A stretch of 29,614 nt of DNA from Mesostigma viride (GCA_009746045.1 RPFO01001176.1:1-29614); one strand, 5' to 3'; counted from the stretch's first letter, positions 19,367 to 27,085 are shown. Notes: generated by a model from the letters alone, not told the origin. Numbers and translations are program-made.

Positions 19367-19550
19367 CCGACGTACGTTTGAAGTACGGAAACCCACGTTG
19401 TACTAGTTTGTACTATTCAACTAACCAGTGACGTAAGTTTTAAGTACGGAAACCCACGTTGTACTAGTTTGTACTACCCAATTGGCCAGTGACGTAAGTT
19501 TGAAGTACGGAAACCCATGTTGTACTAGTTTGTACTACGCCATACGTGTC
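19367..19550. repeat. Three 61-bp tandem repeats
   Basis: GAAGTACGGAAACCCACGTT and TGTACTAGTTTGTACTA recur at 61-bp spacing in three copies. The units also carry GACGTAAGTTT and, in the third junction, CCAATTGG. The copies read in different frames, so the block is noncoding. Confidence 0.7.
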
Positions 19551-19574
19551 CCAGCCATCGCGCGAGACGTCTGC

Positions 19575-19781
19575 CACGTGTCAGTCATCGACGGTGCCAC
19601 GTGTCCGTCATCGACGGTGCCGCGTGTCAGTCATCGACGGTGCCGCGTGTCAGTCATCGACGATGCCACGTGTCGGTCATCGACGGTGCCACGTGTCGGT
19701 CATCGACGGTGCCACGTGTCGGTCATCGACGGTGCCACGTGTCGGTCATCGACGGTGCCACGTGTCAGTCGTCGCGTGACG
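19575..19781. repeat. 23-bp tandem array carrying CACGTG
   Basis: Eight full units and a partial ninth of CACGTGTCGGTCATCGACGG(TGC) begin at 19575 and repeat every 23 bp (19598, 19621, 19644 and onward to 19759). CACGTG is CGCGTG in two units, and GTCGG varies with GTCAG or GTCCG. The 23-bp period rules out a coding repeat. There are no spacers between units, so it is not CRISPR. Confidence 0.8.
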
Positions 19782-19913
19782 GCGCGGGTCATCGCCGGGT
19801 CCGAGGACGTATGTAGGACTTAGCCGATTTCGGTCGCGAGGCCGCGAATCCTACATACCCAGTGCATGATGGGCGCGCGTGGGATGACTCGTTGAGCAAG
19901 ACAAGAGAGGGCT

Positions 19914-19919
19914 TTTATT
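19914..19919 (-). terminator. Poly(A) signal of the 20000 gene
   Basis: AATAAA on the minus strand in TATTAATAAAAGCCC, 81 nt past the stop. Confidence 0.6.
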
Positions 19920-19999
19920 AATAAATAGATAGTGCATTACATGACGAGGCTCTCGTTTCGAGCCTCCAATAGGAGGAGTTATCCACCCCTAAGTTTCCA

Positions 20000-20712
20000 C
20001 TAAAAATCCGACAGGTCATCGCCCTCGGACTCATCCAGGTCCCCGTCGGACTCGCGGTTCCAGCGTGGGTTCCACTCGTCGTCCTCGTCGAACGGGTCAA
20101 AATTCTCGTTGAACATGTCATCAATAACGTCCCCCTCGGAGCGTTCGCGGACGAGTCTGCACTTCTTGTCACAGGCCGCGGAGGGGTGGCCGAAGTCCCT
20201 GAGGACCTGCTCGCCGGCCTCTTCGGCGATCTGGTAATCGCAGACGCGCGCGTAGTCTTGGCGCCATTCGAAAAACCCATCATGTTCGCGGCAGCGACGG
20301 CAGAGGATGTCGCATTCCTCGCCCCCGTGGAAATGCCGCTTCACCATCATGAGCGCCACGCGCGTCGTCCTGCGCCCGCACCGTCGGCAATGGGCGTGGG
20401 GCTTCTTGAACAGCTTGCGAGGCCGGATCGGGTCGCGACGGGCCGCGGCGGCCTGCTTGTGGGTCAGGTAAGAATCGTCTCCCTCGCGCGGCTTTCGGGG
20501 CGCCCCGGGCGCCTGGGGAACCGTGTCGGCCTGCGGGGGGCGCGGACAGCACGCGAGGGAAGAATGCACGATCGAGGTCAGCGAGAGAAACAGGACAAGC
20601 GGACACGCGAACAGACTCGGGGAAGAATGGCGGACAGAGAGAGAGTCCTCGCGCACTCGATTCTTACCTGGACAACCGCGCCGGACACCGGGGAGGAATT
20701 GGGAGTGGCCAT
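20000..20712 (-). CDS. Zinc-finger-like acidic-tail protein, two exons
   Basis: Exon 1 (20712-20668) encodes MATPNSSPVSGAVVQ. After an intron (20667-20531), exon 2 (20530-20000) continues in frame with ADTVPQAPGAPRKPREGDD. The protein is about 191 aa. It contains a Cys cluster (HCRRCGRR, then EECDILCRRC about 18 residues on) that could bind one zinc, and two further Cys in AACDKKC. The tail is very acidic (FDPFDEDDEW, DLDESEGDDLSDF). A DNA- or chromatin-binding role is inferred from the zinc cluster and acidic tail. If unspliced, translation could start at an intronic Met (20656) and give a hydrophobic leader-like N-terminus, but the GTAAGA...CAG signals and the parallel with two neighbouring genes favour splicing. 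Confidence 0.65.
20531..20667 (-). other. Spliceosomal-type intron, 137 nt
   Basis: The 5' site is CAG|GTAAGAATC and the 3' site is CCCCCCGCAG|GCC, phase 0. Two internal ATTCTTCCC motifs (CCATTCTTCCCCG, GCATTCTTCCCTC) match motifs in the introns at 23114-23222 and 25218-25351. Confidence 0.65.
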
Positions 20713-20916
20713 TCGGGGAAGATTTCGGGAGATGGGGAGAGGGCTTTCGAGGCAGTGTCTCGAGTGAGAGCTCGTTGCGTGGGATGCCCGGACAGAGCGG
20801 GTGTCCCGCTTATGTAGTGGCGACGGGTTCCCACGGACGGCCAGGATGATCCTCCGATCCACGGTGTGCCAATCACTCTGCCTGCGCCGCGCCAACCGAT
20901 CCGATCGGACGCTCGC
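20713..20916 (-). promoter_or_regulatory. Promoter region of the 20000 gene
   Basis: On the minus strand, CTACATAAGCGGGACA (TATA-like, about 20803-20818) is followed by CTGTCCGGGCATCC. Almost the same pair occurs before the 22133 gene. CCAAT-type GCCAATC lies further upstream near 20867. Confidence 0.6.
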
Positions 20917-21805
20917 TCGTATCCTATTGGTGGATACTCCAAGCGCCGCGCCAGAGACGGGTGTACCCTCTGTTCCACCTCCCCTTTCCGCCCTCTTAAC
21001 CCCTATTATTGACCCCCGAAAACCCCCTTCCCGACCCCTAAAAAAGCCCTGTTCCAGTGTTCCGGCCCACCCCCCCTGGGCCGGTATCATTTGAAAAAAA
21101 AAAATTCTGGCCAGGAAAATGGCGTTTTCGGACTTAGCCGATTTCGGCCTCTCCCTCTCTCCCTCTCTCCTTCTCTCTCTCTCCTTTCTCTCTCCTCTCC
21201 CTATCTCTTCTCCTCTCCCTTCCCGTCCCTATATATCCAGGGTATAGGGGGTCTATATATTTTCCTATTATCTACTTTTTAGAAGAATACCGGCACGCCC
21301 CCTCCGGGAATAGGAACGGTATATATAGGCGGCTATTCGTCCTATTTAACCGTGGGCGTGAATAGGACACCGTCTCATATATCCTATTTCCGGGAGGGTG
21401 GTTCCGGTATCATTCTAAAAAGTAGATAATAGGAAAATAAATAGATAGACCCTATTCCATGGATATATAGGGAGGAAGGAGAGGAGAAAGGGAGAGAGGG
21501 AAGGAAGGGATGGAGAGAGAGGAAGGAAGGAAGGGAGAGAAAGGGGAAGAGGAGGCTGAAAACGGCTAAGTCCAAAACGAAGGATTTCGGTCCCAGGAAA
21601 ATTTTTTTTCAGAATGATACCGGCCCAGGGGGGGTGGGCCGGAACACCGGAACAGGCCTTTTTCGGGGGTCGGGAAGGGGGTTTTCGGGGGTCAAAAAAA
21701 GGGGTGAATAGGGCAAAAAGAGGGGTGGAACGGGCTGCGCCTCCCTTTCGGGCCGAATCGGCGCAGCGCTCCGAGTATCCTCCAATCGGATCGCTCCGTT
21801 CGGCG
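20917..21805. mobile_element. Palindromic MITE-like element, copy 2
   Basis: This has the same design as the 13.7-14.5 kb element. AGCGCCGCGCC at 20941 and its near-complement at 21760-21770 bound inverted arms with GACCCCCGAAAACCCCC, GGCCCACCCCCCCTGGGCC, a poly-A run, GGACTTAGCCGATTTCGG and CT/GA tracts. It lies in the gap between two minus-strand genes, and its left end reaches into the CCAAT-bearing upstream flank of the 20000 gene. No coding sequence is seen inside. Confidence 0.7.
21264..21433. repeat. Inner inverted-repeat core of element copy 2
   Basis: CCTATTATCTACTTTTTAGA and its complement (21414-21433) form the TIRs. The centre, with AATAGGAACGGTATATATAG and CCTATTTAACCGTGGG, is nearly identical to that at 14013-14165, although these TIR ends differ from TCAGTTTTAGAAAAG there. 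Confidence 0.6.
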
Positions 21806-22073
21806 GGAGATCCACGGGGCGGGTGAACCGCACCTCTCTTCTGGCGCCGTACTCCTAGTATCCACCAATGAAAGGCGCGCGTACTACCGAGTGACCGAGA
21901 CGGACTTGATTGGTGACAGATGTAAGCATAAGATACGCGGCGTCAACGCACGCGGACGCGCCCGGATAGCGGGCTTGGGACTTGGCCGAATTCGCGGGTC
22001 CGCGGTCCTAGCTATGCGCATCTAGCTACCGTGGGAACATGATGGGACTCATTGAATAGGGTTCATACACTCT
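21806..22073. other. 3' flank of the 22133 gene
   Basis: No gene is seen. It contains TATCCACCAAT near 21858, a GGACTTGGCCGAATTCG variant of the recurrent GGACTTAGCC motif at 21978-21993, and CATGATGGGACTCATTGA near 22038, just before the poly(A) signal. Confidence 0.4.
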
Positions 22074-22079
22074 TTTATT
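22074..22079 (-). terminator. Poly(A) signal of the 22133 gene
   Basis: AATAAA on the minus strand, in TATGAATAAAAGAG, 54 nt past the stop. Confidence 0.6.
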
Positions 22080-22132
22080 CATAAATAGGCGGGGTTAAAG
22101 CACGTATCTCCTATCTACCCTGGCTATCTACC

Positions 22133-23300
22133 TCACGCGGCGCGCGCGTCGGCGAGGACGCGGGCCGGGGACACGCCGTCCTCGTGGTATACGGCGGGCA
22201 CGCCGCGGCTGGGCGGGATGGAGCTGATGCACACGGCGCGCACCCAGGTGGACCCGTCCGTCCTCCGCTCGTACTCCAGGAACACGTTGGCATTTGGCCG
22301 CTTGGAAAGGCCGGCCCGACGCGCCTCGTGCGAGGACAGGATCGCAGCGAGCGGGCTGCGAGCGAAGTCCCTCAGTGGGACAAGTCCGATCGTGCGCCCC
22401 GGCCGGCCGGCGTGGCGGAAGACGCTGTACACAGTGCCGTCCGACGCGGTCGCCGGCTCGCTCAGCCAGTAGTCGGCCCCGACGCCGACTTCGTACGCCG
22501 GAATTACTTCCACGAACTTCCCCGCGGAGTCGACCCAGCGCGTGCGGCCCTTGGCGTCGTCTTGCCTTCGCACGGTCGGGTCGCGCGCCACGTGCGCAAA
22601 CACGGATGAGGCCAGGTGTCGCTTGGTCAGGGGGCCGAATGCGGGCCAGTCCTTGACGCGGTCGGAGAAGTCCGGAAACTCGCTGTCGTCCGCCGTCATC
22701 TCGGCGGCGGGCCGCTTCTTGGTCGCGGGACGAGGGGCGGGCGCGGGACGAGGCGCGGGCGCGGGCGCCGGCGTGGGCGGGAGGACGGTGTCGGAGCCCT
22801 GCGCCCACGTGCCCGTTTCGTAGGACGGTGAGGCGGGGAAGCCGTAGGCGTCCGCGAACGAGCTGACCGGCGCGCTGTGCTTGAGCGGGCCGACCACTTG
22901 GCTGGAGGAGTCGGTGATGTCCGCCAGCAGGAGGTACGTCCACGGCCCCACTCGCGCGCCTTCGGGGGGCGGGGGAGGCGCGGCGACGAGCGCGGTGTCC
23001 GCGGGGCTGTCCGGGGTCGATTCGCCGCCGGACGCCGCCCCGGCGCAGTCCGGGTCGATCTCGTCGAGCGTCGGGAAGCTTCCCCATCCCAGGCCCTCCA
23101 TGATGTCCACGTCCTGCATGGTGCGGATGCGAGCATAAGATGCGCGAGTGTGTTAGAGGGAAGAATTCGAGGGGCCAGACATGCGCGAGGATGGCTAGAT
23201 GGGGGAAGAATGTGGGTCTCACCTTTTCGGGGAACATACGCAGGATGTCGAAGGACAGTTCGGAGAGGCAGCGCAGGTCGGGCGTCTGTGCGGAATCCAT
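22133..23300 (-). CDS. GLVPLRDF-family protein, two exons
   Basis: Exon 1 (23300-23223) encodes MDSAQTPDLRCLSELSFDIL and six more residues. Exon 2 (23113-22133) starts DVDIMEGLGWGSF. The protein is about 352 aa. The N-terminal half has PWTYLLLADITDSSSQVVG and then a Pro/Ala repeat (PTPAPAPAPRPAPAPRP) and a basic patch (ATKKRPAAE) that could be a nuclear signal. The C-terminal ~170 residues contain DWPAFGPLTKRHLASSV, TIGLVPLRDF and STWVRAV. They align throughout with the C-terminal domain of the SET gene at 23897, a clear paralogy, but no SET motifs precede them here. The function of the shared domain is unknown. Without splicing, Met 23119 at the intron edge would be the start, losing only exon 1. 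Confidence 0.7.
23114..23222 (-). other. Spliceosomal-type intron, 109 nt
   Basis: The 5' site is AAG|GTGAGACCC and the 3' site is CACCATGCAG|GAC, phase 0. Internal ACATTCTTCCCCC and GAATTCTTCCCTC motifs recur. Both splice signals are good matches to the eukaryotic consensus. Confidence 0.65.
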
Positions 23301-23629
23301 GGAGGAAGAATTGGTGGGGAGAGAGTTGGAGAGTCGGAGAGAGCTGGAGAGCTGTACTCGAGAGAGCTGGAGAGCAGGATGCCCGGACAGTCCGGTTGTC
23401 CTCCTCTTTATGCGTTTTTCGTGGGCGAACGGACGCTCCGGATTCGCCGCGATCGGAGGGTTGCCAATCACCCTCCGTGGATAACGCCGATCGTGTGCCA
23501 ATCACGGCCGACCGTCGGATGGGCCGGGCATCTCCCGCGCCGCGCCATCGTTACCGTGGAGATGCGCTAGTATCCACCGATGTATGTTAGTATCCACCAA
23601 TGGGACGCCGGCGAGCCATACCGCGGCCT
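23301..23629 (-). promoter_or_regulatory. Promoter region of the 22133 gene
   Basis: On the minus strand, CGCATAAAGAGGAGGACA (TATA-like, about 23397-23414) is followed by CTGTCCGGGCATCC and a CTCTCCAGCTCT-type pyrimidine-rich leader. Upstream are two GCCAATC/GATTGGC motifs (near 23465 and 23498) and two TAGTATCCACC(A/G)AT motifs (near 23567-23600). Confidence 0.6.
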
Positions 23630-23760
23630 GGACTTAGCGATTTCGGGACTTAGCCATTTTCGGGACTTTGCGACATTGGGACTGTCCCGGCGTCCTGCTA
23701 CTCTAACGTCATCGCGCGCGGCCGCGGTCGGGACTGCCTACTTGGGACTTAGCGTCCTAC
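23630..23760. other. Cluster of GGACTTAGC motifs
   Basis: GGACTTAGCGATTTCG (23630), GGACTTAGCCATTTTCG (23646), GGACTTTGCGACATT and GGACTTAGCG (23745) lie within 130 bp, beyond the poly(A) signal of the SET gene. The same word appears at 19816 and in the palindromic elements. Confidence 0.55.
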
Positions 23761-23805
23761 GTGTGCATGATGTTGAGACTTGAGACGGGAACATGCAGGC
23801 AAGGC

Positions 23806-23811
23806 TTTATT
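23806..23811 (-). terminator. Poly(A) signal of the left SET gene
   Basis: AATAAA on the minus strand, in GATTAATAAAGCCTTG, 85 nt past the stop. Confidence 0.6.
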
Positions 23812-23896
23812 AATCAATAAAATGGTGTTAATCACAAGTCGCTATCTACATGTACACATGATAGCCCCCGGGGCTATTCGATAGGATCGTCGCCGC

Positions 23897-25411
23897 TCAG
23901 CAGGAGCGGGCGGCGAGCAAGAGCTGGGCGGGCGTCAGCCCGCGCGCGTGGTACGACGCGACAGTGGGCCGGGCAATGGTTGTCTTCACGAGGGCCACGG
24001 CGCGAACCCACTGCGAACCGTCCGCGGCCGTTTCGGTCTCCAGGATGACGGAGCCGTGCCTCGCCCGGCCGAGTCCGCACTCGTTGAGGTCGTCGACGGA
24101 CGGCATATAGGCCAGCGGGGTGGACGGAAAGTCCCGCAGGGGCACCAATCCGATCGTACGGCCGATGGCGACGCAGCGGGTGAAGACGGGCGCCGAAGTC
24201 GGCCCGTCGGGCTGGGCCATCCACACCTCTGGCCGGCCCAGGCGGGGCTTGAGCTCCGGGATCTTCTCGATGCAACGGCCTTCCGAGTCCTCGTAACGCT
24301 TACCGGCGAGGACGCACGCGGTGTCCTTCACGAGCGCCGCCACGACGCGCTGGGTCTGCGGCCCAAACGCGCGCCAGTCGCCTATGCGGGCCGAGAAGTC
24401 CGGCAGGGCGGACGGTGCGGGCAGGGCGGACGGAACGGACAGGACGGGCAGGGCGTACGGGACGGAGGAGGACGGGACGGACACTCGGGCGGTCTGGACG
24501 GACGTCGGCGCGCTCGACGCGCTGGACTCCTGGCGCCGCGCCGTGCGAGGCCTCTTGGGCACGGGGGGCTGCGCGGGCGCGTCGACCGTATCCGGCGCCT
24601 GGTTGAAGTAGCTGTCGCCGTAGTTGATGAGGAGTTCCTCCCCCTCGCGGATGTCCCTCAAGGCGTACACGCGGGAGGACAGCAACGCGTCATCGGGAGT
24701 CTTGAACTTGCAGTTCTGAATGCCGCGGCCCTCGTGGTGGTTGATGAAGGCCGTTTCGTTGCAGTACGTGTCCGCCTCCAGGCACACCGCGTACGTCCGT
24801 CCGTCGAAGAGCGTCATACGGTAGCATCCGTCCGTCTTCACCTGGGCGGACGACGTGTCCAGATCTCCGTCTGGCAGCGTGTAGTACCGCACCAGGGCGC
24901 CGCCGTACACCCCGATCTCGTCTCCCGCCGAAGTCCCGGCCGGCGAACGCGCCGAACGGGCCGTGCGGGTCGTTAGCCGGGAGCGCCCTGACGCGGATCC
25001 GGTCGTTGAGGGAAGATTCGAGCATCCCGAGCTGGGCGCCCACTTCGAGCGTCGGGCACCCCGGGGTCACAGGGGCCGACACGTACATTTTTAGCTGGCC
25101 GTTGCACCCGGTCATGGGGGCCAGGTGCATCTCACTGGGGAGGAACATCCGCCGAAACAGCTTGTGCGCGGCGCGCTCGTTCTTCTTGAATTCTTCTTCG
25201 TGTCGGGGGCGCTTGGCCTGCGTCGGGGAAGAAACGGGCGATCAGGCGCACGGGCAAACAGGTGAGGGAAGAAACGGTGGGTCAGATCGTGTGTGATAAC
25301 CAGGGAGACGGGGCGAAGGAAGCCGCGGTTCGAAGGGGAAGAATCGCTTACCGCGCGGACCTTGGCGGCGGTGCAGGGGTTGGGGGAAGAAACGGTAGCA
25401 GCCGATGCCAT
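23897..25411 (-). CDS. SET-domain protein (putative lysine methyltransferase), left copy, frame-broken
   Basis: Exon 1 (25411-25352) starts MASAATVSSPNP. After the intron (25351-25218), exon 2 encodes a SET domain: GPFGAFAGRDF near its start, YGGALV, then the cofactor and active-site signature FINHHEGRGIQNC and IREGEELLINYGDSYF. A Pro/Arg/Ser-rich linker follows. The C-terminal ~170 residues (DWRAFGPQTQR, TIGLVPLRDF, SQWVRAVAL) are paralogous to the 22133 gene. Viral SET proteins are known to methylate host histone H3, so transfer of methyl groups from S-adenosylmethionine to a histone or other protein is inferred. Near 24929, two bases present in the right-hand copy are missing, shifting the frame inside the SET N-terminus. 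This copy is either inactivated or misread. The canonical N-H-x-C core reads NHHEGRGIQNC, so the Cys is displaced from the usual NHS/NHxxxPNC form. Confidence 0.75.
25218..25351 (-). other. Spliceosomal-type intron of the left SET gene, 134 nt
   Basis: The 5' site is GCG|GTAAGCGATTC and the 3' site is CGACGCAG|GCC, phase 0. Three TTCTTCCC motifs are spaced along it. The right-arm copy (28684-28816) has the same junctions but differs internally, as expected for a less constrained intron. Confidence 0.7.
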
Positions 25412-26016
25412 GGCAAAATAGAGAAGTGTGGGAGGCTAGCTGGGAGCTGGTTTGCTGGAGTGATGGTCGAAGGAATGACAAGACCCGGGTCCTGTGCCCA
25501 TTATGTAGTCCTCGGGTGTCCGGCGGTTACGGGATCGACGCACGGGAGCGATTGGCGAGATCGACGGTGGGTGATTGGCCGGCGCGGACGGGCCTGGACG
25601 GACGTATCCACGGCACGCCAATCACGGGCACGCCAATCGGGCGAGCCAGTCCCGATCGGACGGCTGCCAATCCCCCGGCCGCCAATCGGACGAGCCAATC
25701 CCGTCCGGTGATTGGCCCTCTTCTGGACGGACCTGGACGGGCGTATCCACGGCACGCCAATCGCGGATCCGCCAATCGGACGGGCCAATCTCGCCCTAGT
25801 GATTGGCCGGCCGCGATCGGGTCCCACAAGAGATGGGATGGTCGGATGCATGCCACGTGGCGCATATTGATTGGCTGGCGTCTGATCGCCCATCGCGCCA
25901 TCCCGTCCGATGGGTATAAGTTCTTGGGGGGTGTTCGGATCTCGTCACCAAGCTCTCCGCTCTCCGCAGCTCGAAAAACCCGCAACCCTCCCCATTCTTC
26001 TCCAAAGCCCCCAAAA
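25412..26016. promoter_or_regulatory. Divergent promoter with CCAAT-box array
   Basis: This 605-bp gap separates the SET gene (minus) from the 149-aa gene (plus). About 13 copies of GCCAATC or its complement GATTGGC lie between 25548 and 25875, in both orientations. GTATCCACGGCACGCCAATC is repeated twice (near 25605 and 25745). TATA-like boxes sit at both ends: minus-strand CTACATAATGGG near 25497-25508, and TATAAG at 25915-25920. A GCCACGTGGC palindrome is at about 25852. Confidence 0.7.
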
Positions 26017-26466
26017 ATGGCCCCACGCACCAAGGAGTCCGCCCGCAGGCAGGCGAATTATTCCATCACGGGACGCTTCCTGGCCGAGCCATGGCGCAAC
26101 CATCCTCTCGTCACGAAATCATTCGAGGATGAATTCGCAGCGTTCGCCGAAACGCTGGAAGACCTCCCTATTCCTCCCTCAGGCCAGAGGGTGGATATCG
26201 TCGAGGTGGACGCTGGCTCTTCCGCCGCGTCGCCCGTAAAGTCGTTCTACGACCTCCAGAGGGTCGTTTCGGCCATTCGTTTTGCCCGCGCCGCGAAGAG
26301 GGCACGGGTGAACGCGCCGATTGTCGCTGGCGATGCGCCGGTTGACGGCAATGTGGCGGGCGCAAGTGACGCTCGGCCCAAGTCTCCACGCGCTGACGTG
26401 GATTGTGAGTTGGTGGGCGAGATCGTGACGGCCTCCAGTGGCGAGAAATTCGTTGTCGCCGAGTGA
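26017..26466 (+). CDS. Hypothetical 149-aa terminal-repeat protein, left copy
   Basis: ATG 26017 opens MAPRTKESARRQANYSITGR, followed by FLAEPWRNHPLVTKSFEDEF, an acidic stretch (FAETLEDL, VDIVEVDAG), a basic segment (IRFARAAKRARV) that could be a nuclear signal, and a tail ending EKFVVAE. No family is recognised. The start is fixed by the TATA-like GTATAAG about 100 nt upstream. Upstream frame also differs between the two arms because of an indel near 25992, which shows that the longer open frame is not coding. AATAAA lies 65 nt past the stop. The protein is identical in both arms. Confidence 0.65.
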   Translation: MAPRTKESARRQANYSITGRFLAEPWRNHPLVTKSFEDEFAAFAETLEDLPIPPSGQRVDIVEVDAGSSAASPVKSFYDLQRVVSAIRFARAAKRARVNAPIVAGDAPVDGNVAGASDARPKSPRADVDCELVGEIVTASSGEKFVVAE

Positions 26467-26948
26467 ACAATGACCCTGGAAATCCCGACTGACGGGATCC
26501 ACGGAGGCCATTAAATGAAATGGATTGAATAATAAAGCGATTGTTACCCCATTCTTGTGTGAATGCATGTCCACGTAGATAGGATCGCGCGGAATCTAGG
26601 ATGGCATGACAAGTGGCATGTTCATAGAGATCCTAGATTCTGTTCAGGCTGTTCAGGCAATCCGATCCCGCTGACGTCATCGTTGACCATGATGCAATAT
26701 AGGATTTCGCGACGGAAAACGGCCACGTGGCACGCGCGGAAGTAGCGTGTAGTGTATCCAGGGTACGGATCACGGAATCAAAAGAGTACGGCCCAAAAAA
26801 AATATCTAAAGCGCATAGTATAAAATGAAGAATCTCAGATACGGTGGATCCTGGGATGTCCAGGGAGGTGTCAGAGATCCGAATATTCGATCGTAACCGT
26901 CGCCTGAACAGGATCTGGGACGTCCAGGGACCCTTGGGTGTACGGACA
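26467..26948. other. Noncoding subterminal region, left arm
   Basis: It contains the poly(A) signal at 26531-26536, an 11-bp inverted repeat GAATCTAGGAT/ATCCTAGATTC with a 33-nt spacer (about 26591-26643), TGACGTCA at 26672-26679, GGCCACGTGGC near 26723 and A/T-rich pockets near 26795-26830. A 60-codon open frame here has no support. Confidence 0.5.
26531..26536 (+). terminator. Poly(A) signal of the left 149-aa gene
   Basis: AATAAA in TTGAATAATAAAGCG, 65 nt past the stop at 26466; mirrored at 27498-27503. Confidence 0.6.
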
Positions 26949-27085
26949 TGACGTCATCTGCTGACGTCAGCACGCCGAGTCGTCGAGTGGTGACGTCACC
27001 AGGTGCCAGCGGGGCCCGCCCAGGGAGGCACCTGGTGACGTCACCACTCGACGACTCGGCGTGCTGACGTCAGCAGATGACGTCA
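26949..27085. repeat. Centre of the giant palindrome with six TGACGTCA sites
   Basis: Perfect inverted arms meet around a 19-nt non-palindromic loop at 27008-27026. The octamer TGACGTCA, itself palindromic, occurs at 26949, 26962 and 26991 and at the mirror positions 27036, 27065 and 27078. The layout resembles a hairpin telomere or a concatemer junction of a linear viral genome, and the octamers may be protein-binding sites. Confidence 0.85.

Larger units (their letters stand above)
24418..27007. repeat. Left arm of the giant inverted repeat
   Basis: The arm is inverted relative to 27027-29614. Paired coordinates sum to about 54034, with offsets of 1-2 nt at indels. It contains most of the SET gene, the CCAAT promoter and the 149-aa gene. 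It reaches at least to 24418, where the matching right arm meets the window edge. Differences from the right arm are visible near 24705, 24929, 25120-25150, 25240, 25455 and 25988-26000; the inner ~980 bp looks identical. Confidence 0.95.

Noticed and set aside
19575-19781. CRISPR array
   Set aside because: Units are contiguous with no unique spacers and there are no cas genes; the same applies to the 28-bp units at 16405.
19482-19823. Repetitive protein with VIDGATCRSSTVPR-like repeats
   Set aside because: Produced by a 23-bp DNA repeat, which cycles through all three frames; there is no support for translation.
22128-23501. A 457-codon minus-strand frame over the 22133 gene
   Set aside because: It covers exon 1 in the correct frame but then runs through the intron and continues in the wrong frame over exon 2, giving Arg-rich sequence instead of the motifs shared with the SET gene.
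25405-26016. N-terminal extension of the 149-aa protein to 353 codons
   Set aside because: The extension spans the CCAAT array and TATA box, and an indel between the arms breaks the same frame in the right copy.
26563-26745. A 60-codon frame in both arms (26563 and 27289)
   Set aside because: It lies in the subterminal noncoding region, has no promoter context, and its identity in the arms is explained by the repeat itself.
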